Shown here piece by piece: positions 1-7,564 of a stretch of 8,749 nt of DNA. Origin of the DNA: an uncultured Eubacteriales bacterium (lineage in GTDB: Bacteria; Bacillota; Clostridia; Oscillospirales; CAG-272); NCBI GenBank assembly GCA_949286815.1, contig CASEEB010000028.1, positions 1 through 8,749 on the forward strand. Direction: 5' to 3'. Position 1 is the stretch's first letter; every line of letters begins with the position of its first letter. Both the position numbers and the translations under genes were made by a program. Below the pieces are notes generated by a model. That model made no database searches. It was given only the letters and a program-made list of their open reading frames with translations, and was not told where the DNA came from.

Positions 1-2
1 AG

Positions 3-767
3 CAGGCGGAAAGTATTTTTGCGGACTACGGGATAAAGACTGTTACGCTTGAAAGGGACAGAAACGGCGCGAGGGCAGAGGGTCTTGAGAAAAGCGGGGC
101 GGACATTCTTTTCCTTATGCCGTCGGCGCTCTCTAAAATCAGCGTTACGGGGCTTTCCGCGCGGCGCAACAGCTTTTTGAAGTGGGCGTCGGACGGGAAA
201 AGGCTTGTGATAGAGGACGACTACAACGGCGAGCTGCGGTATACCGCGCGCAGCGTGACGGCGTTTCAGCCGAAGTGTCCTGAGAGCACGGTATATATAG
301 GCAGCTTTTCAAAGCTGCTGCTGCCGAGCGTGCGTATCGCCTATATGGTACTGCCTGACCGCCTTGTGCCGGAGCTTACCGCCCGCAGGGGAGTATACAA
401 TCAGACCTGCGGCAAAACCGAGCAGTCGGCGCTTAAAATTTATATTGAGTCGGGCGAGCTTGAAAAGCATTTAAGAAGGCTCAGAAAGCTGTATTACGCC
501 AAAAGCCGGTATTTCTGCGAGGCGGCGGCGGAGATTTTCCCCGAAGCGTCCGTAACGCTTTTTGAGTCCTCGCTTACGGTTCAGCTTGAGTTTAAAGGCG
601 GATTTGACGCGGCGGCGGTCTTCGCGGCGGCAGTTAAAGACGGAATAGCGTTAAGCGAGCCGGCGGACGGTACTAAGCTGCGGCTCTGCTTTGCCGGAAT
701 TAGGGAGGAGGAAATCATTCCGGCGCTCACCGGACTGCACAGGTGCATCGGAATCTCTGCCGTATAA
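3..767 (+). CDS. MocR/PdxR-type GntR-family regulator, C-terminal aminotransferase-like part (5' end outside window)
   Basis: The frame is open from base 3 to the TAA at 765-767 (254 residues), so the start and the N-terminal winged-helix DNA-binding domain lie upstream. What remains is a fold-type I aminotransferase-like domain. IEDDYNGELRY matches the family's D-DY-(S/G)E-(F/L)RY motif, where the Asp contacts the pyridine nitrogen of PLP. YIGSFSKLLLPSVRIAYMVLP matches the PLP-lysine motif, with the Lys codon at 312-314. The C-terminal LRLCFAGI carries the usual carboxylate-binding Arg. Full MocR proteins are about 450-490 residues, so roughly the last 55% is here. Family members sense PLP or an amino compound and control genes such as pdxST or transporters; the target cannot be told from this window. 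An ATG at 117-119 is internal to the domain and is not the real start. The gene is GC-richer than everything to its right. The family call is firm; the exact regulon is unknown. Confidence 0.9.
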   Translation, partial: QAESIFADYGIKTVTLERDRNGARAEGLEKSGADILFLMPSALSKISVTGLSARRNSFLKWASDGKRLVIEDDYNGELRYTARSVTAFQPKCPESTVYIGSFSKLLLPSVRIAYMVLPDRLVPELTARRGVYNQTCGKTEQSALKIYIESGELEKHLRRLRKLYYAKSRYFCEAAAEIFPEASVTLFESSLTVQLEFKGGFDAAAVFAAAVKDGIALSEPADGTKLRLCFAGIREEEIIPALTGLHRCIGISAV

Positions 768-806
768 TTTCTTATATGCGGTATCATTATCTTTGAAAAT
801 GCAGAA

Positions 807-841
807 AGCCGGTCAGTTAAACTGACCGGCTCAATTTTTTT
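807..841 (+). terminator. Intrinsic terminator of the MocR-type gene
   Basis: A perfect 11-bp stem (807-817 with 821-831, core GCCGGTCAG/CTGACCGGC) has a 3-nt loop and is followed by seven T's at 835-841. It starts 40 bases after the regulator's stop. On the minus strand the same hairpin is followed by a broken T-rich stretch (TTCTGCATTTTC), so it may also catch transcripts arriving from the polysaccharide operon, although less efficiently. Confidence 0.92.
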
Positions 842-866
842 AAATACAGACTGCTTTATTGCTGCT

Positions 867-1011
867 TTACCTGTTGAGCATAAGGGTTTTAAAAGCCATA
901 TCCGCGACCGCCTCAAGCACAACGGCGTTGTAAACCGATTCGGCGGCGTTTTCCCAATGTGTAAATTACGGTACATTTCCTGATAAACTCCGGGTTGGCG
1001 TCACACACATT
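867..1011 (-). pseudogene. Decayed remnant resembling the C-terminus of L-ribulose-5-phosphate 4-epimerase (AraD)
   Basis: Read on the minus strand, 959-867 encodes a stretch containing NAAESVYNAVVLEAVADMA and ending LMLNR-stop. From memory this resembles the AraD C-terminal segment (WGKNA..AV.NA.VLEEVA.M). The preceding YTLGK, equivalent to AraD F(T/A)WGK, lies one frame over at about 950-966, so a frameshift near 950-957 splits the motif. Further upstream (to about 1011) the frame gives an ANPEFIRK stretch that I cannot match to AraD. AraD normally runs about 25-30 residues past this point (KHYLRKHG..AYYGQ) and is about 230 residues long; that tail and the metal-binding N-terminal part are absent here. 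No ribosome binding site or intact start was seen. It is most likely a dead fragment. The match is by eye, so moderate confidence only. Confidence 0.45.
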
Positions 1012-1110
1012 TTTTAAGCTTTTTGAGCCTATCGGTTTTCTCCTGTCGGCGGTCAGCATACGTTCTTTCGTAATAATTACGCTCCGACAGCCAAGCCGTT
1101 ATATTTTCAG
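1001..1110 (-). other. Unrecognised coding-like minus-strand fragment upstream of the AraD-like remnant
   Basis: On the minus strand a frame from about 1110 to the TGA at 1001-1003 reads as a strongly charged, helix-like stretch including YYERTYADRRQEKTDRLKK. It is closed upstream by stop codons and has no plausible start or ribosome binding site, so it is not a gene as it stands. It overlaps the frame that continues into the AraD-like remnant and could be an older part of the same decayed region or an unrelated fragment. I do not recognise a family. Nothing else supportable was seen between the terminator at 841 and base 1179. Confidence 0.2.
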
Positions 1111-1179
1111 ATCATTCTCAACACAGATTTTTTGTGTAAAATTATTGCTGTATCTGTTAAAATTGATCATTATAAAATT

Positions 1180-2139
1180 TTAAAATATTATCTTGTCGAT
1201 TTCCTCTTCGTTTAATATTTCAGGATGATGTTTCCTTATACAATTTATTGCAGAGCTTAGTACCGCCTCATCTGTTCCTCTTTCGAAAATTTCCTGAATT
1301 TTTTTAATCTCATTCTGCTTATTGCGTTCAGCTTCGTTTTGCTTTCGCTTGGAATATGCTTTTGCAAGACATTCAATATCCTCTCTGCCCGCGGGAAGTT
1401 TTTTTGTTATTAAAAACTCCTCATAAGCGTCACAGTGAAGGGCAACCTCGTCGGTAAAAACAATCTGTTTCCCGTGATCGAGCCAAAGTATTTTATTGCA
1501 CATCTCACGAACCTGAGCAATTGAATGCGAAACAAGAATACCGGTGACTCCGTTTGAAAGAATCTGCTTCATTTTATTTCCGCTTTTCTTTCTGAATGAA
1601 CCGTCACCCACCGAAAGCACTTCATCAAGAATCAGAATATCCGGGTTTACAAGACAGGCGATAGAAAAAGCAAGACGGCTTTTCATACCGCTGGAGAGCT
1701 GCTTGAAAGGTCTCTCCTCGAAACCTTCAAGCTCTGCGAACTTAATGATTTCCTCGTACTTTTCATTCATGAATGACTTTGTATATCCAAGCATAGCACC
1801 GCGCAGATAGGTGTTTTCCTTGACAGTAAGTTCGCCGTCAAAACCGCTTGCCAGCTCTAAGAGCGCTGAGATATTTCCGTTAATGGTCATACTTCCTTTA
1901 GTAGGAATCATTATGCCTGAAACCGCTTTTAAAAGCGTGGACTTTCCCGCTCCGTTCGTTCCGATAATACCTAACATATCGCCTTTTTCAAGTGAAAAAG
2001 AAATATCTTTGTCCGCCCAGAATTCAACAACATGATAGTTTCTTTTCAGCTTTCTTACGACATATTCCTTAAGTCCGATATCCTTAAAATCTCCGGTTAT
2101 ATAACGGATGGATACATTATTTGCACTTATAATCGCCAT
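1180..2139 (-). CDS. Polysaccharide/teichoic-acid ABC exporter, ATP-binding protein (TagH/Wzt-like)
   Basis: This 319-residue nucleotide-binding subunit powers export of a lipid-linked surface polymer with the permease encoded just upstream. Seen: Walker A GTNGAGKST (residues 60-68), the region ALLELASGFDGELTVKEN (92-109) typical of the TagH/Wzt/RfbE subgroup in place of a classic Q-loop, signature LSSGM (148-152), Walker B ILILDE (168-173), and the switch histidine in VSHS (205). The first 50 residues include the subgroup's extra N-terminal strand and helix region. After about residue 245 comes a roughly 75-residue highly charged, probably helical tail. It lacks both the SH3-like extracellular domain of Bacillus TagH and the carbohydrate-binding domain of O-antigen Wzt, and its role is unknown. 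The ATG is preceded by GGAGGA (2147-2152) at good spacing, only 14 bases after the permease stop. It is the last gene of the operon. The family is firm; the substrate is inferred from neighbours. Confidence 0.93.
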   Translation of the reverse strand: MAIISANNVSIRYITGDFKDIGLKEYVVRKLKRNYHVVEFWADKDISFSLEKGDMLGIIGTNGAGKSTLLKAVSGIMIPTKGSMTINGNISALLELASGFDGELTVKENTYLRGAMLGYTKSFMNEKYEEIIKFAELEGFEERPFKQLSSGMKSRLAFSIACLVNPDILILDEVLSVGDGSFRKKSGNKMKQILSNGVTGILVSHSIAQVREMCNKILWLDHGKQIVFTDEVALHCDAYEEFLITKKLPAGREDIECLAKAYSKRKQNEAERNKQNEIKKIQEIFERGTDEAVLSSAINCIRKHHPEILNEEEIDKIIF

Positions 2140-2153
2140 AAATCATTCCTCCG

Positions 2154-2921
2154 TTATACATAATACAAAAATTTATGATTGTATTTTTTATAGAACCAGC
2201 AGCCGATTGCCAGAGCAATAAGGGCGTACACTAGGCATAAAATATGATGGTTGAGAGAAGGCAGATGCCCTTCGAGCGTGATGACACGGAAATATTTGAT
2301 ATAAATATAAACCGGATTAAGCAAAATAGCTTTTTGAAACCACGGAGCCATGGATTCGACCGTATAGAATACCGCCGACATATACATAAGAAGCATTGTG
2401 AAAATATCGTAAAGGTAGGCTATATCCCTAAAAAACACAAACAGCGCCGAAAGGATGAGTCCTATGCCGATATTGAATACGATCAGGCATAAAATAGGGT
2501 ATATTAGAGCCGCAAAATGAATTCCTATCGGAACACCGTCAGCTATCACAAAAATAAAGAAAATAATAAGCGTTAATCCGAAATTTATTAAAGAGGAAAC
2601 ATTTTTGGAAAACAGAAACATATATTTCGGAACATTAACCTTTGTGAATATCCTGGAATTCGACATCAGAGCGTTCATGCCGCCGTTTGTTGAGTCCTTA
2701 TAATATGAAAACACAAGATTTCCGCAAAAAAGGTATATGGTGTAGTGTTCCATTCCCCTTCCGAAAAACTGTTTGAAAATAATGCTCATTATAAAGAGCT
2801 GCAGAAGTGGTGAAAGGAGACTCCACCCCATGCCGAGAATGGTTCTTTTATATTTCTGTTTAAAATCCCTTTTGACCAATTCCTCAAAAAGAAACTGGTA
2901 TTTTTTAAATTTAGTCAGCAT
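2154..2921 (-). CDS. ABC-2 type polysaccharide/teichoic-acid export permease (TagG/Wzm-like)
   Basis: This 255-residue integral membrane protein matches the usual 250-280 residues of TagG/Wzm. The N-terminus has the amphipathic interface helix and the family stretch RDFKQKYKRTILGMGWSLLSPLL (residues 18-40; compare R-x-RYR.S.LG..W....P). Six hydrophobic segments are visible at roughly 33-51, 61-76, 108-127, 135-160, 168-187 and 227-245. VNVPKYMF (95-102) and a late NP..YI.Y.R element (202-212) are also typical. It forms the membrane channel of the exporter with the ATPase encoded 14 bases downstream. Its ATG lies inside the end of the preceding glycosyltransferase gene: ATGCTGA contains both this start and that gene's TGA stop (7-base overlap). 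The nearest Shine-Dalgarno-like GGAG is about 11 bases upstream, which suggests translational coupling. The polymer exported is inferred from the TagF-like neighbour. Confidence 0.93.
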   Translation of the reverse strand: MLTKFKKYQFLFEELVKRDFKQKYKRTILGMGWSLLSPLLQLFIMSIIFKQFFGRGMEHYTIYLFCGNLVFSYYKDSTNGGMNALMSNSRIFTKVNVPKYMFLFSKNVSSLINFGLTLIIFFIFVIADGVPIGIHFAALIYPILCLIVFNIGIGLILSALFVFFRDIAYLYDIFTMLLMYMSAVFYTVESMAPWFQKAILLNPVYIYIKYFRVITLEGHLPSLNHHILCLVYALIALAIGCWFYKKYNHKFLYYV

Positions 2922-5605
2922 TGTCTGATTTTCTCCAGTTCGGTTATTCTTTGATATAATCTCTCACAGTTGTTTTTATCATTGAAGGCGAAAAATTCAT
3001 CTACGCGCTTCTTATAGACTTCCTTCATTTTACAGCCGTTTTCCATATATTCTATAATACGGTCAACCGTGCTTTCCAAATCATATTCAACTTCACCAAA
3101 GCCGTCGCGCTCATAATCAAAGTATCCCTTTCTACACACATGTTCACCGGAAAAGAACTGTTCCTTATCAAACTGAGTATATATGACAGGCTTCTTTAAA
3201 TAGCCGAAATCAAACACCGCAGAGGAATAATCGGATAACACAAGGCTGCTTGATGAATAAATTTCTCTGTATTCCGAATACGGAGATAAAAATTCAACCT
3301 TATTATTTTTTGTGAAAATATCCATATGGCTCTGCATAGTAGGATGCGGAAAAAATGCAATTTTATATCCGTATTTATCCGCTGCCGCAAGAAGCTTCGG
3401 GTGATTTATAAGACTGTTATAGAAGTTGAAATATTTGCTCTTTTTAAAATTAAGCGATAACGTCCAGCGTCCGGTTTCCCTTTCGTATTCGGTCATTAAA
3501 TATTTTCGCCAGGTGGGCATAATTGTTATCTGCTTCTTTTCCGAGTCGGTTAACCTGTCAAACCTTGGAAATCCCACAAGCCATACATTTTCCCTGTCAT
3601 AAAAATATCCGGATTTTTCATCGGCAATTGAAGCGTATTCGGGATTGGCAGCAGTCACAAAACCGTAGAAATTTTTGTTATATTTGCAAAGCCAGCCTGA
3701 CATATCGTTTTGTGTTATGCCATGCTGAAGAAATATGAATTTTCTGCCGCTCAGCACATCCCTGTAAGGGTCGCTGTATCCGATAAAGGGATTAAATATA
3801 TCGTCCTCTCCGTGACTTGAGATAATATAATCGCTGCACAAAAGCAAAAGCTTATGCTTAAACGAATCCTTTTTTATAACCTTGCCGATTTTTTTGATTT
3901 TTTTATAATCGCCGCTCTGACCGCCTAAAACAAAATAAGAATTTATATTCTTGTGATTTTTAACCATATATCTGAAAAAAGCTTCGCCGTTATCCCCGGC
4001 TTTTAAGGTTCTGTCAGAAATAATCCATATGGGTCTGAGCTTTATTTTATTTATTAAGCGTACAATTTTTCTTGCAATTACTGCCTTTTTTTCGGCTGCT
4101 CCGTTTGTTTCCCAAAGTTCCTTTAAAAAGCTTTTCTCTAAGGCTTTGGCTTTTTCCTTGGCGTATGGCTGTATCTCAACTGCGTTACTTTTCAGCTGTA
4201 TTATATAATCCCCCAGTCTGCAGTGGGAATTTATATATTTTTTGCAAACCGGCAGAAACTTACCCTCGCTCAATCCCGTAAGCGGTATTTTCATGCCTTG
4301 GGTTTCAGTGAAAAACAGGATTACCTCTTTTTCCTTTATATCTTTGTTAAGTGGAATTTCAAGTCTGTATGAATACCTTTCATAAAGCCTGCCGTAGTCC
4401 GCAGTTTCTGTATGCTGTATCCTTAAATCGGCTATATAGCTTTTATCATTGTAAACGGCGGTAAGTTTAAAACCGCCCTCCAAATCATAAAGAGGAGTAA
4501 ACCGGCCCTCCAAAAACAAAACATTGTCTTTAACTGAAATGAATTCTACCTTGTTGGGAAAAGAGGACGCCTTGATTACCATTTTATCGTTCGACACAAT
4601 ACCGATATCGTCCGCCAAACGGGATATCTTAAAATCATTGCCTCTTTTCTGCTTGAGCAAATAAATCTTGTTTTCCCTGCCTAAATTTTTTTGATTCAAA
4701 ATTACAATTTCATCAATATACTGCATCGCGCCGTGCAGCAGATTGAAATATTCATCTTTCTCATTTTTGCTTAAAACCCCGTCAGGAATTTTAAGCAGCT
4801 TAAATCTCCACTGAAGGTCGTACATAAGCGTGTTTTGAACAAACAGAGGAACATATCCGTAATTTTCGGTATAATACGAAATTATATAGTGTGTAAAATA
4901 CAGCATATAGTCTATATACCAAGCTTTTTTGGTTGTGCCTGACTGAATCGCAGAGGCCTCGCCCGCAGAACGCTTACGATATAAATAAGCAGCTTCGCAA
5001 ACTACTCCGAGTCGGTGTTTATCTGAAAGGATTTTCAGAATAAGCTGTGCGTCCTCCGCGTATTTAAGCCTTGTATCAAATCTTAACTCCGCAAGGCAGG
5101 CGCTTTTCACAAACGCACTTGACAGACTGAGCTGCGGGTTCTGCCACTCAGAGTCCAAATCAATTACCCTTGTTTTCTTGAATTTGTAATTTAAAATATG
5201 TTCCCCTGTCTGTCCGTCAAAAAAATACATGGGAATCGCGATTATATCAACATTGTATTTATTGACGCGGTAAAAATCATAAACGGCGGAAAAGGCGTTC
5301 GGCGACAGTTTATCATCCGAGTCCAAAAAGCTGACAAGCTCTCCCTGAACATAATCCAGCCCTAAATTTCTTGCGGACGAAACACCGCCGTTTTCCTTTT
5401 CCACATACAAACAGTTTTCAGGATACTTTTCGGCATAACCCTTGCATATTTCACCGCTCGAATCCTTAGAACCGTCATTGACCAAAATAAGCTGTATGTT
5501 TTCAATTCCTATATCCTGATTTAAAACGCTTTCAATAGATTCTCTGACAAACAATTCAACATTGTAAACCGGCATTACTACCGAAAATTTATATTTACTT
5601 CCCAC
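2915..5605 (-). CDS. Bifunctional glycosyltransferase family 2 / TagF-like CDP-glycerol glycerophosphotransferase
   Basis: This 896-residue cytoplasmic or membrane-associated enzyme has two catalytic modules. Residues 6-210 are a GT-A family 2 domain: VVMPVYNVE (9-17), VNDGS (42-46), NGGVSSARN (72-80), the metal-binding DSDD (95-98) and an acidic ED pair (184-185). Residues about 330-450 look beta-rich and fit the linker seen in similar fusions. Residues about 505-890 match the CDP-glycerol glycerophosphotransferase (TagB/TagF) family: QHGI (627-630), MPTWR (696-700), FPHP (752-755) and SDYSS (791-795), including the two histidines conserved in that family. It should add a sugar and glycerol-phosphate (or a related polyol-phosphate) units to a lipid-linked chain. 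The start is GTG at 5603-5605, six bases after GAGGGT; no better start fits the GT2 N-terminus. It follows the upstream GT2 gene by 35 bases and overlaps the permease start by 7. Domain calls are firm. Sugar, donor and whether it acts as primase or polymerase are not determinable. Confidence 0.92.
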   Translation of the reverse strand: MGSKYKFSVVMPVYNVELFVRESIESVLNQDIGIENIQLILVNDGSKDSSGEICKGYAEKYPENCLYVEKENGGVSSARNLGLDYVQGELVSFLDSDDKLSPNAFSAVYDFYRVNKYNVDIIAIPMYFFDGQTGEHILNYKFKKTRVIDLDSEWQNPQLSLSSAFVKSACLAELRFDTRLKYAEDAQLILKILSDKHRLGVVCEAAYLYRKRSAGEASAIQSGTTKKAWYIDYMLYFTHYIISYYTENYGYVPLFVQNTLMYDLQWRFKLLKIPDGVLSKNEKDEYFNLLHGAMQYIDEIVILNQKNLGRENKIYLLKQKRGNDFKISRLADDIGIVSNDKMVIKASSFPNKVEFISVKDNVLFLEGRFTPLYDLEGGFKLTAVYNDKSYIADLRIQHTETADYGRLYERYSYRLEIPLNKDIKEKEVILFFTETQGMKIPLTGLSEGKFLPVCKKYINSHCRLGDYIIQLKSNAVEIQPYAKEKAKALEKSFLKELWETNGAAEKKAVIARKIVRLINKIKLRPIWIISDRTLKAGDNGEAFFRYMVKNHKNINSYFVLGGQSGDYKKIKKIGKVIKKDSFKHKLLLLCSDYIISSHGEDDIFNPFIGYSDPYRDVLSGRKFIFLQHGITQNDMSGWLCKYNKNFYGFVTAANPEYASIADEKSGYFYDRENVWLVGFPRFDRLTDSEKKQITIMPTWRKYLMTEYERETGRWTLSLNFKKSKYFNFYNSLINHPKLLAAADKYGYKIAFFPHPTMQSHMDIFTKNNKVEFLSPYSEYREIYSSSSLVLSDYSSAVFDFGYLKKPVIYTQFDKEQFFSGEHVCRKGYFDYERDGFGEVEYDLESTVDRIIEYMENGCKMKEVYKKRVDEFFAFNDKNNCERLYQRITELEKIRQC

Positions 5606-5640
5606 TTTCTCACCCTCGAAAAATATTCTGCTTTTTCAAT

Positions 5641-6645
5641 TCATGGCTTTTTACCTATAATCTTCTTTATCCTGTATCGGTTTATTTTTCCGACCGCCCC
5701 TACAAACCGTTCCGGCAGATTCAAAAATGTAATCGTTCCCAGTACAAAAAAACGAAGCTTTTTGAATCTTGAGAAATTTTCATTTCTGATAAAATAGTTT
5801 TTATACCCTGCAACGCTGCTTTTCATAAACCGGTATGTTTCCTTATCCCCGGCGGCATACGCCTGCCAAGCTATATCAAATGTATTATCATAGAGCTTTG
5901 CACACGCCAGATCATAAAGCCTGTCCTGACCTTTCAGGCAATCAGCAACCAGCTTTTTGGCTTCCAACGCAGAATACCACTTTTTAAAATGCCCCGCTCT
6001 TAACGCGCTTCCCTGCCTTTGATACCAATGGTAATATTTTTCAGGCAGAAGATAAACATCACCGAAATTGTTCAAAACTTTTGTAAGCCACAACTCGTCC
6101 TCGGCTATTGAATACTTTTCAAACTCCACTCCGGTTCTGTCCAGCGCCGATTTTCTGAAGACCTTGTTCCATACAGAAGTAAAATATCCGTACCCCATAC
6201 CTATAAGGCAATTGAACAACGCTTCTTTCGAGCTTACTTTTCCGCTTTTTACCGGATTGTGCTCTATTCTTTCGCTGTCATCGAAATCCTCATAGTAACT
6301 GAAAAAAACCGCGTCTGTATTTTCGTCAAATTTCTCAATAATATTTTTGTAGGTATCCCTTTCAAGCCAGTCGTCCGGGTCAACAAAAGAAATATATTTA
6401 CCCTCCGCGTGTGCTATTCCGAAATTTCTTGCGCTGCTGACGCCGCCGTTTGGTTTGTGAAATGACTTTACGCGGTTGTCCTTTTGCGCGTATTTGTCGC
6501 ATAGATACCCGCTGTTGTCGTTTGATCCGTCATCAACAAGCAAAACCTCTATATTTTCATAATCTTGAGCAAGTATAGACTCCATACATCGGTCAATATA
6601 GCTTTCAACATTATAAACAGGAATTATTATTGATATTTTATCCAT
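5641..6645 (-). CDS. Glycosyltransferase family 2 (EpsJ/CpsJ-like)
   Basis: This 334-residue GT-A enzyme transfers a sugar from a nucleotide donor to the growing surface polymer. The N-terminal half carries IIIPVYNVESYI (6-17), VDDGS (37-41), NGGVSSARN (66-74), the metal-binding DPDD (89-92) and the later AEDELW (181-186) typical of capsule/exopolysaccharide GT2 enzymes; YHWYQR (205-210) is also a usual landmark. The C-terminal third is basic, with no convincing transmembrane helix, so it is probably a peripheral membrane protein. Its N-terminus is clearly related to the GT2 module of the next gene, suggesting divergence from a common ancestor. The ATG at 6643-6645 overlaps the previous gene's TAA (ATGGATAA, 8 bases) and has AGAGGA upstream. 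Sugar specificity cannot be read from the sequence. Confidence 0.93.
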   Translation of the reverse strand: MDKISIIIPVYNVESYIDRCMESILAQDYENIEVLLVDDGSNDNSGYLCDKYAQKDNRVKSFHKPNGGVSSARNFGIAHAEGKYISFVDPDDWLERDTYKNIIEKFDENTDAVFFSYYEDFDDSERIEHNPVKSGKVSSKEALFNCLIGMGYGYFTSVWNKVFRKSALDRTGVEFEKYSIAEDELWLTKVLNNFGDVYLLPEKYYHWYQRQGSALRAGHFKKWYSALEAKKLVADCLKGQDRLYDLACAKLYDNTFDIAWQAYAAGDKETYRFMKSSVAGYKNYFIRNENFSRFKKLRFFVLGTITFLNLPERFVGAVGKINRYRIKKIIGKKP

Positions 6646-7564
6646 TTTTATCCTCTTGAATATACTCGATTTTCGGATTGAAGAATATTCCCTTTATCAT
6701 ACTTCCTATGAGCACGCCCAGACGTTTGAGTTTATAGTTGGGAGATTTGAAAAGTATTCGGAAAAAGTAAACTCCGCATTTTGCAAAGTAAAAAAGCGCA
6801 CCTTTGACACCCTCTTTGCGGTAAAGATAAGACTCATTTCTAAAGGTGAATTTATATCTGCCTATGCGATCAAGCCCGTCAATAACAATATTACTGCCGT
6901 TGTTTTTTGCCATCTCATGCACAACCTGACTGCCGCAAACCATAAATGACGGTATGCCGTTTCTTACGGCTATTCTTCTGGTGTACTCAATGTCATCTCC
7001 CCAGATAAAGAACTCCTTTACCGGAAGACCGACATTCTTTATTACTTCACTGCTGAAAAGAAGCGAAACAAACGTCGACTGTTCGACCTGTATTATTCCG
7101 TGCTTCAGCAAGTGTGAGTAATTGTAATATGTTTTCTTGATTTTCTGACGGTTCATTTTACATTCGGTTCCGTCCTTCCAAAGCACTACGCTTGAAAGGT
7201 AGCCGAAATTTCCTCTGCCTATTATCTCTCCCGCTTTTATAAGCGTTTCGAGGGCGTCTAAGCAGGGTATGCAATCGTCATCCATTATCCAGACATACTC
7301 GTAACCCTTTTCAACAGCTATACGCATTCCGGTATTGAAACCGCCTGAACCGCCGATGTTTTGATGTGTATTGCGGTAAATAATGCCGCTTTCGGAAATT
7401 ATATTATCTTTAACCCATTCTTCAGTACCGTCAGATGAATTATTGTTGATGATAATAATGTCACAGCCGACTGTCTGATTTTTTATGGCGCTTAAACATT
7501 TTTGCAACATATTCAATCTGTTATAGGTAACAACTACCGCTGCAATATTATTCAGATAAATCAC
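6638..7564 (-). CDS. Glycosyltransferase family 2, GlfT2/rhamnosyltransferase-like; first gene of the surface-polymer operon
   Basis: This 308-residue GT2 enzyme is distinct from the next two. It shows AVVVTYNR (9-16), NNNSSDGT (40-47), NIGGSGGFNTGM (69-80), WIMDDDCIP (92-100), FIWGDDIEY (186-194) and a conserved His in VVHEMA (214-219). The GGSGGFN stretch, the DDD motif and the W.DD.EY....H arrangement are those of galactofuranosyltransferase GlfT2-like and related rhamnosyltransferase enzymes, so the donor may be UDP-galactofuranose or dTDP-rhamnose (inference). The start is GTG at 7562-7564. The reading frame has no other start between there and the stop at about 7640, and the next ATG (residue 19) would remove the nucleotide-binding strand. 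The Shine-Dalgarno signal is poor (GGGA placed too close), so initiation may be weak. It leads the operon behind a structured leader of about 320 nt and overlaps the next gene by 8 bases. Confidence 0.9.
   Translation of the reverse strand: MIYLNNIAAVVVTYNRLNMLQKCLSAIKNQTVGCDIIIINNNSSDGTEEWVKDNIISESGIIYRNTHQNIGGSGGFNTGMRIAVEKGYEYVWIMDDDCIPCLDALETLIKAGEIIGRGNFGYLSSVVLWKDGTECKMNRQKIKKTYYNYSHLLKHGIIQVEQSTFVSLLFSSEVIKNVGLPVKEFFIWGDDIEYTRRIAVRNGIPSFMVCGSQVVHEMAKNNGSNIVIDGLDRIGRYKFTFRNESYLYRKEGVKGALFYFAKCGVYFFRILFKSPNYKLKRLGVLIGSMIKGIFFNPKIEYIQEDKNG

Noticed and set aside
581..976. Long minus-strand open frame over the end of the MocR gene
   Set aside because: It is mostly antisense to a clear aminotransferase-like domain, has no ribosome binding site and runs through the terminator hairpin. 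Only its start region overlaps the AraD-like remnant, in a different frame.
1114..1145. ACACA/TGTGT hairpin downstream of the ATPase as the operon terminator
   Set aside because: The stem is only about 5 bp, AT-rich, and has no T-run after it on the minus strand.
995..1183. 62-codon plus-strand frame with hydrophobic product
   Set aside because: It lies opposite decayed minus-strand coding sequence, has no ribosome binding site, and its hydrophobicity comes from AT-rich codons.
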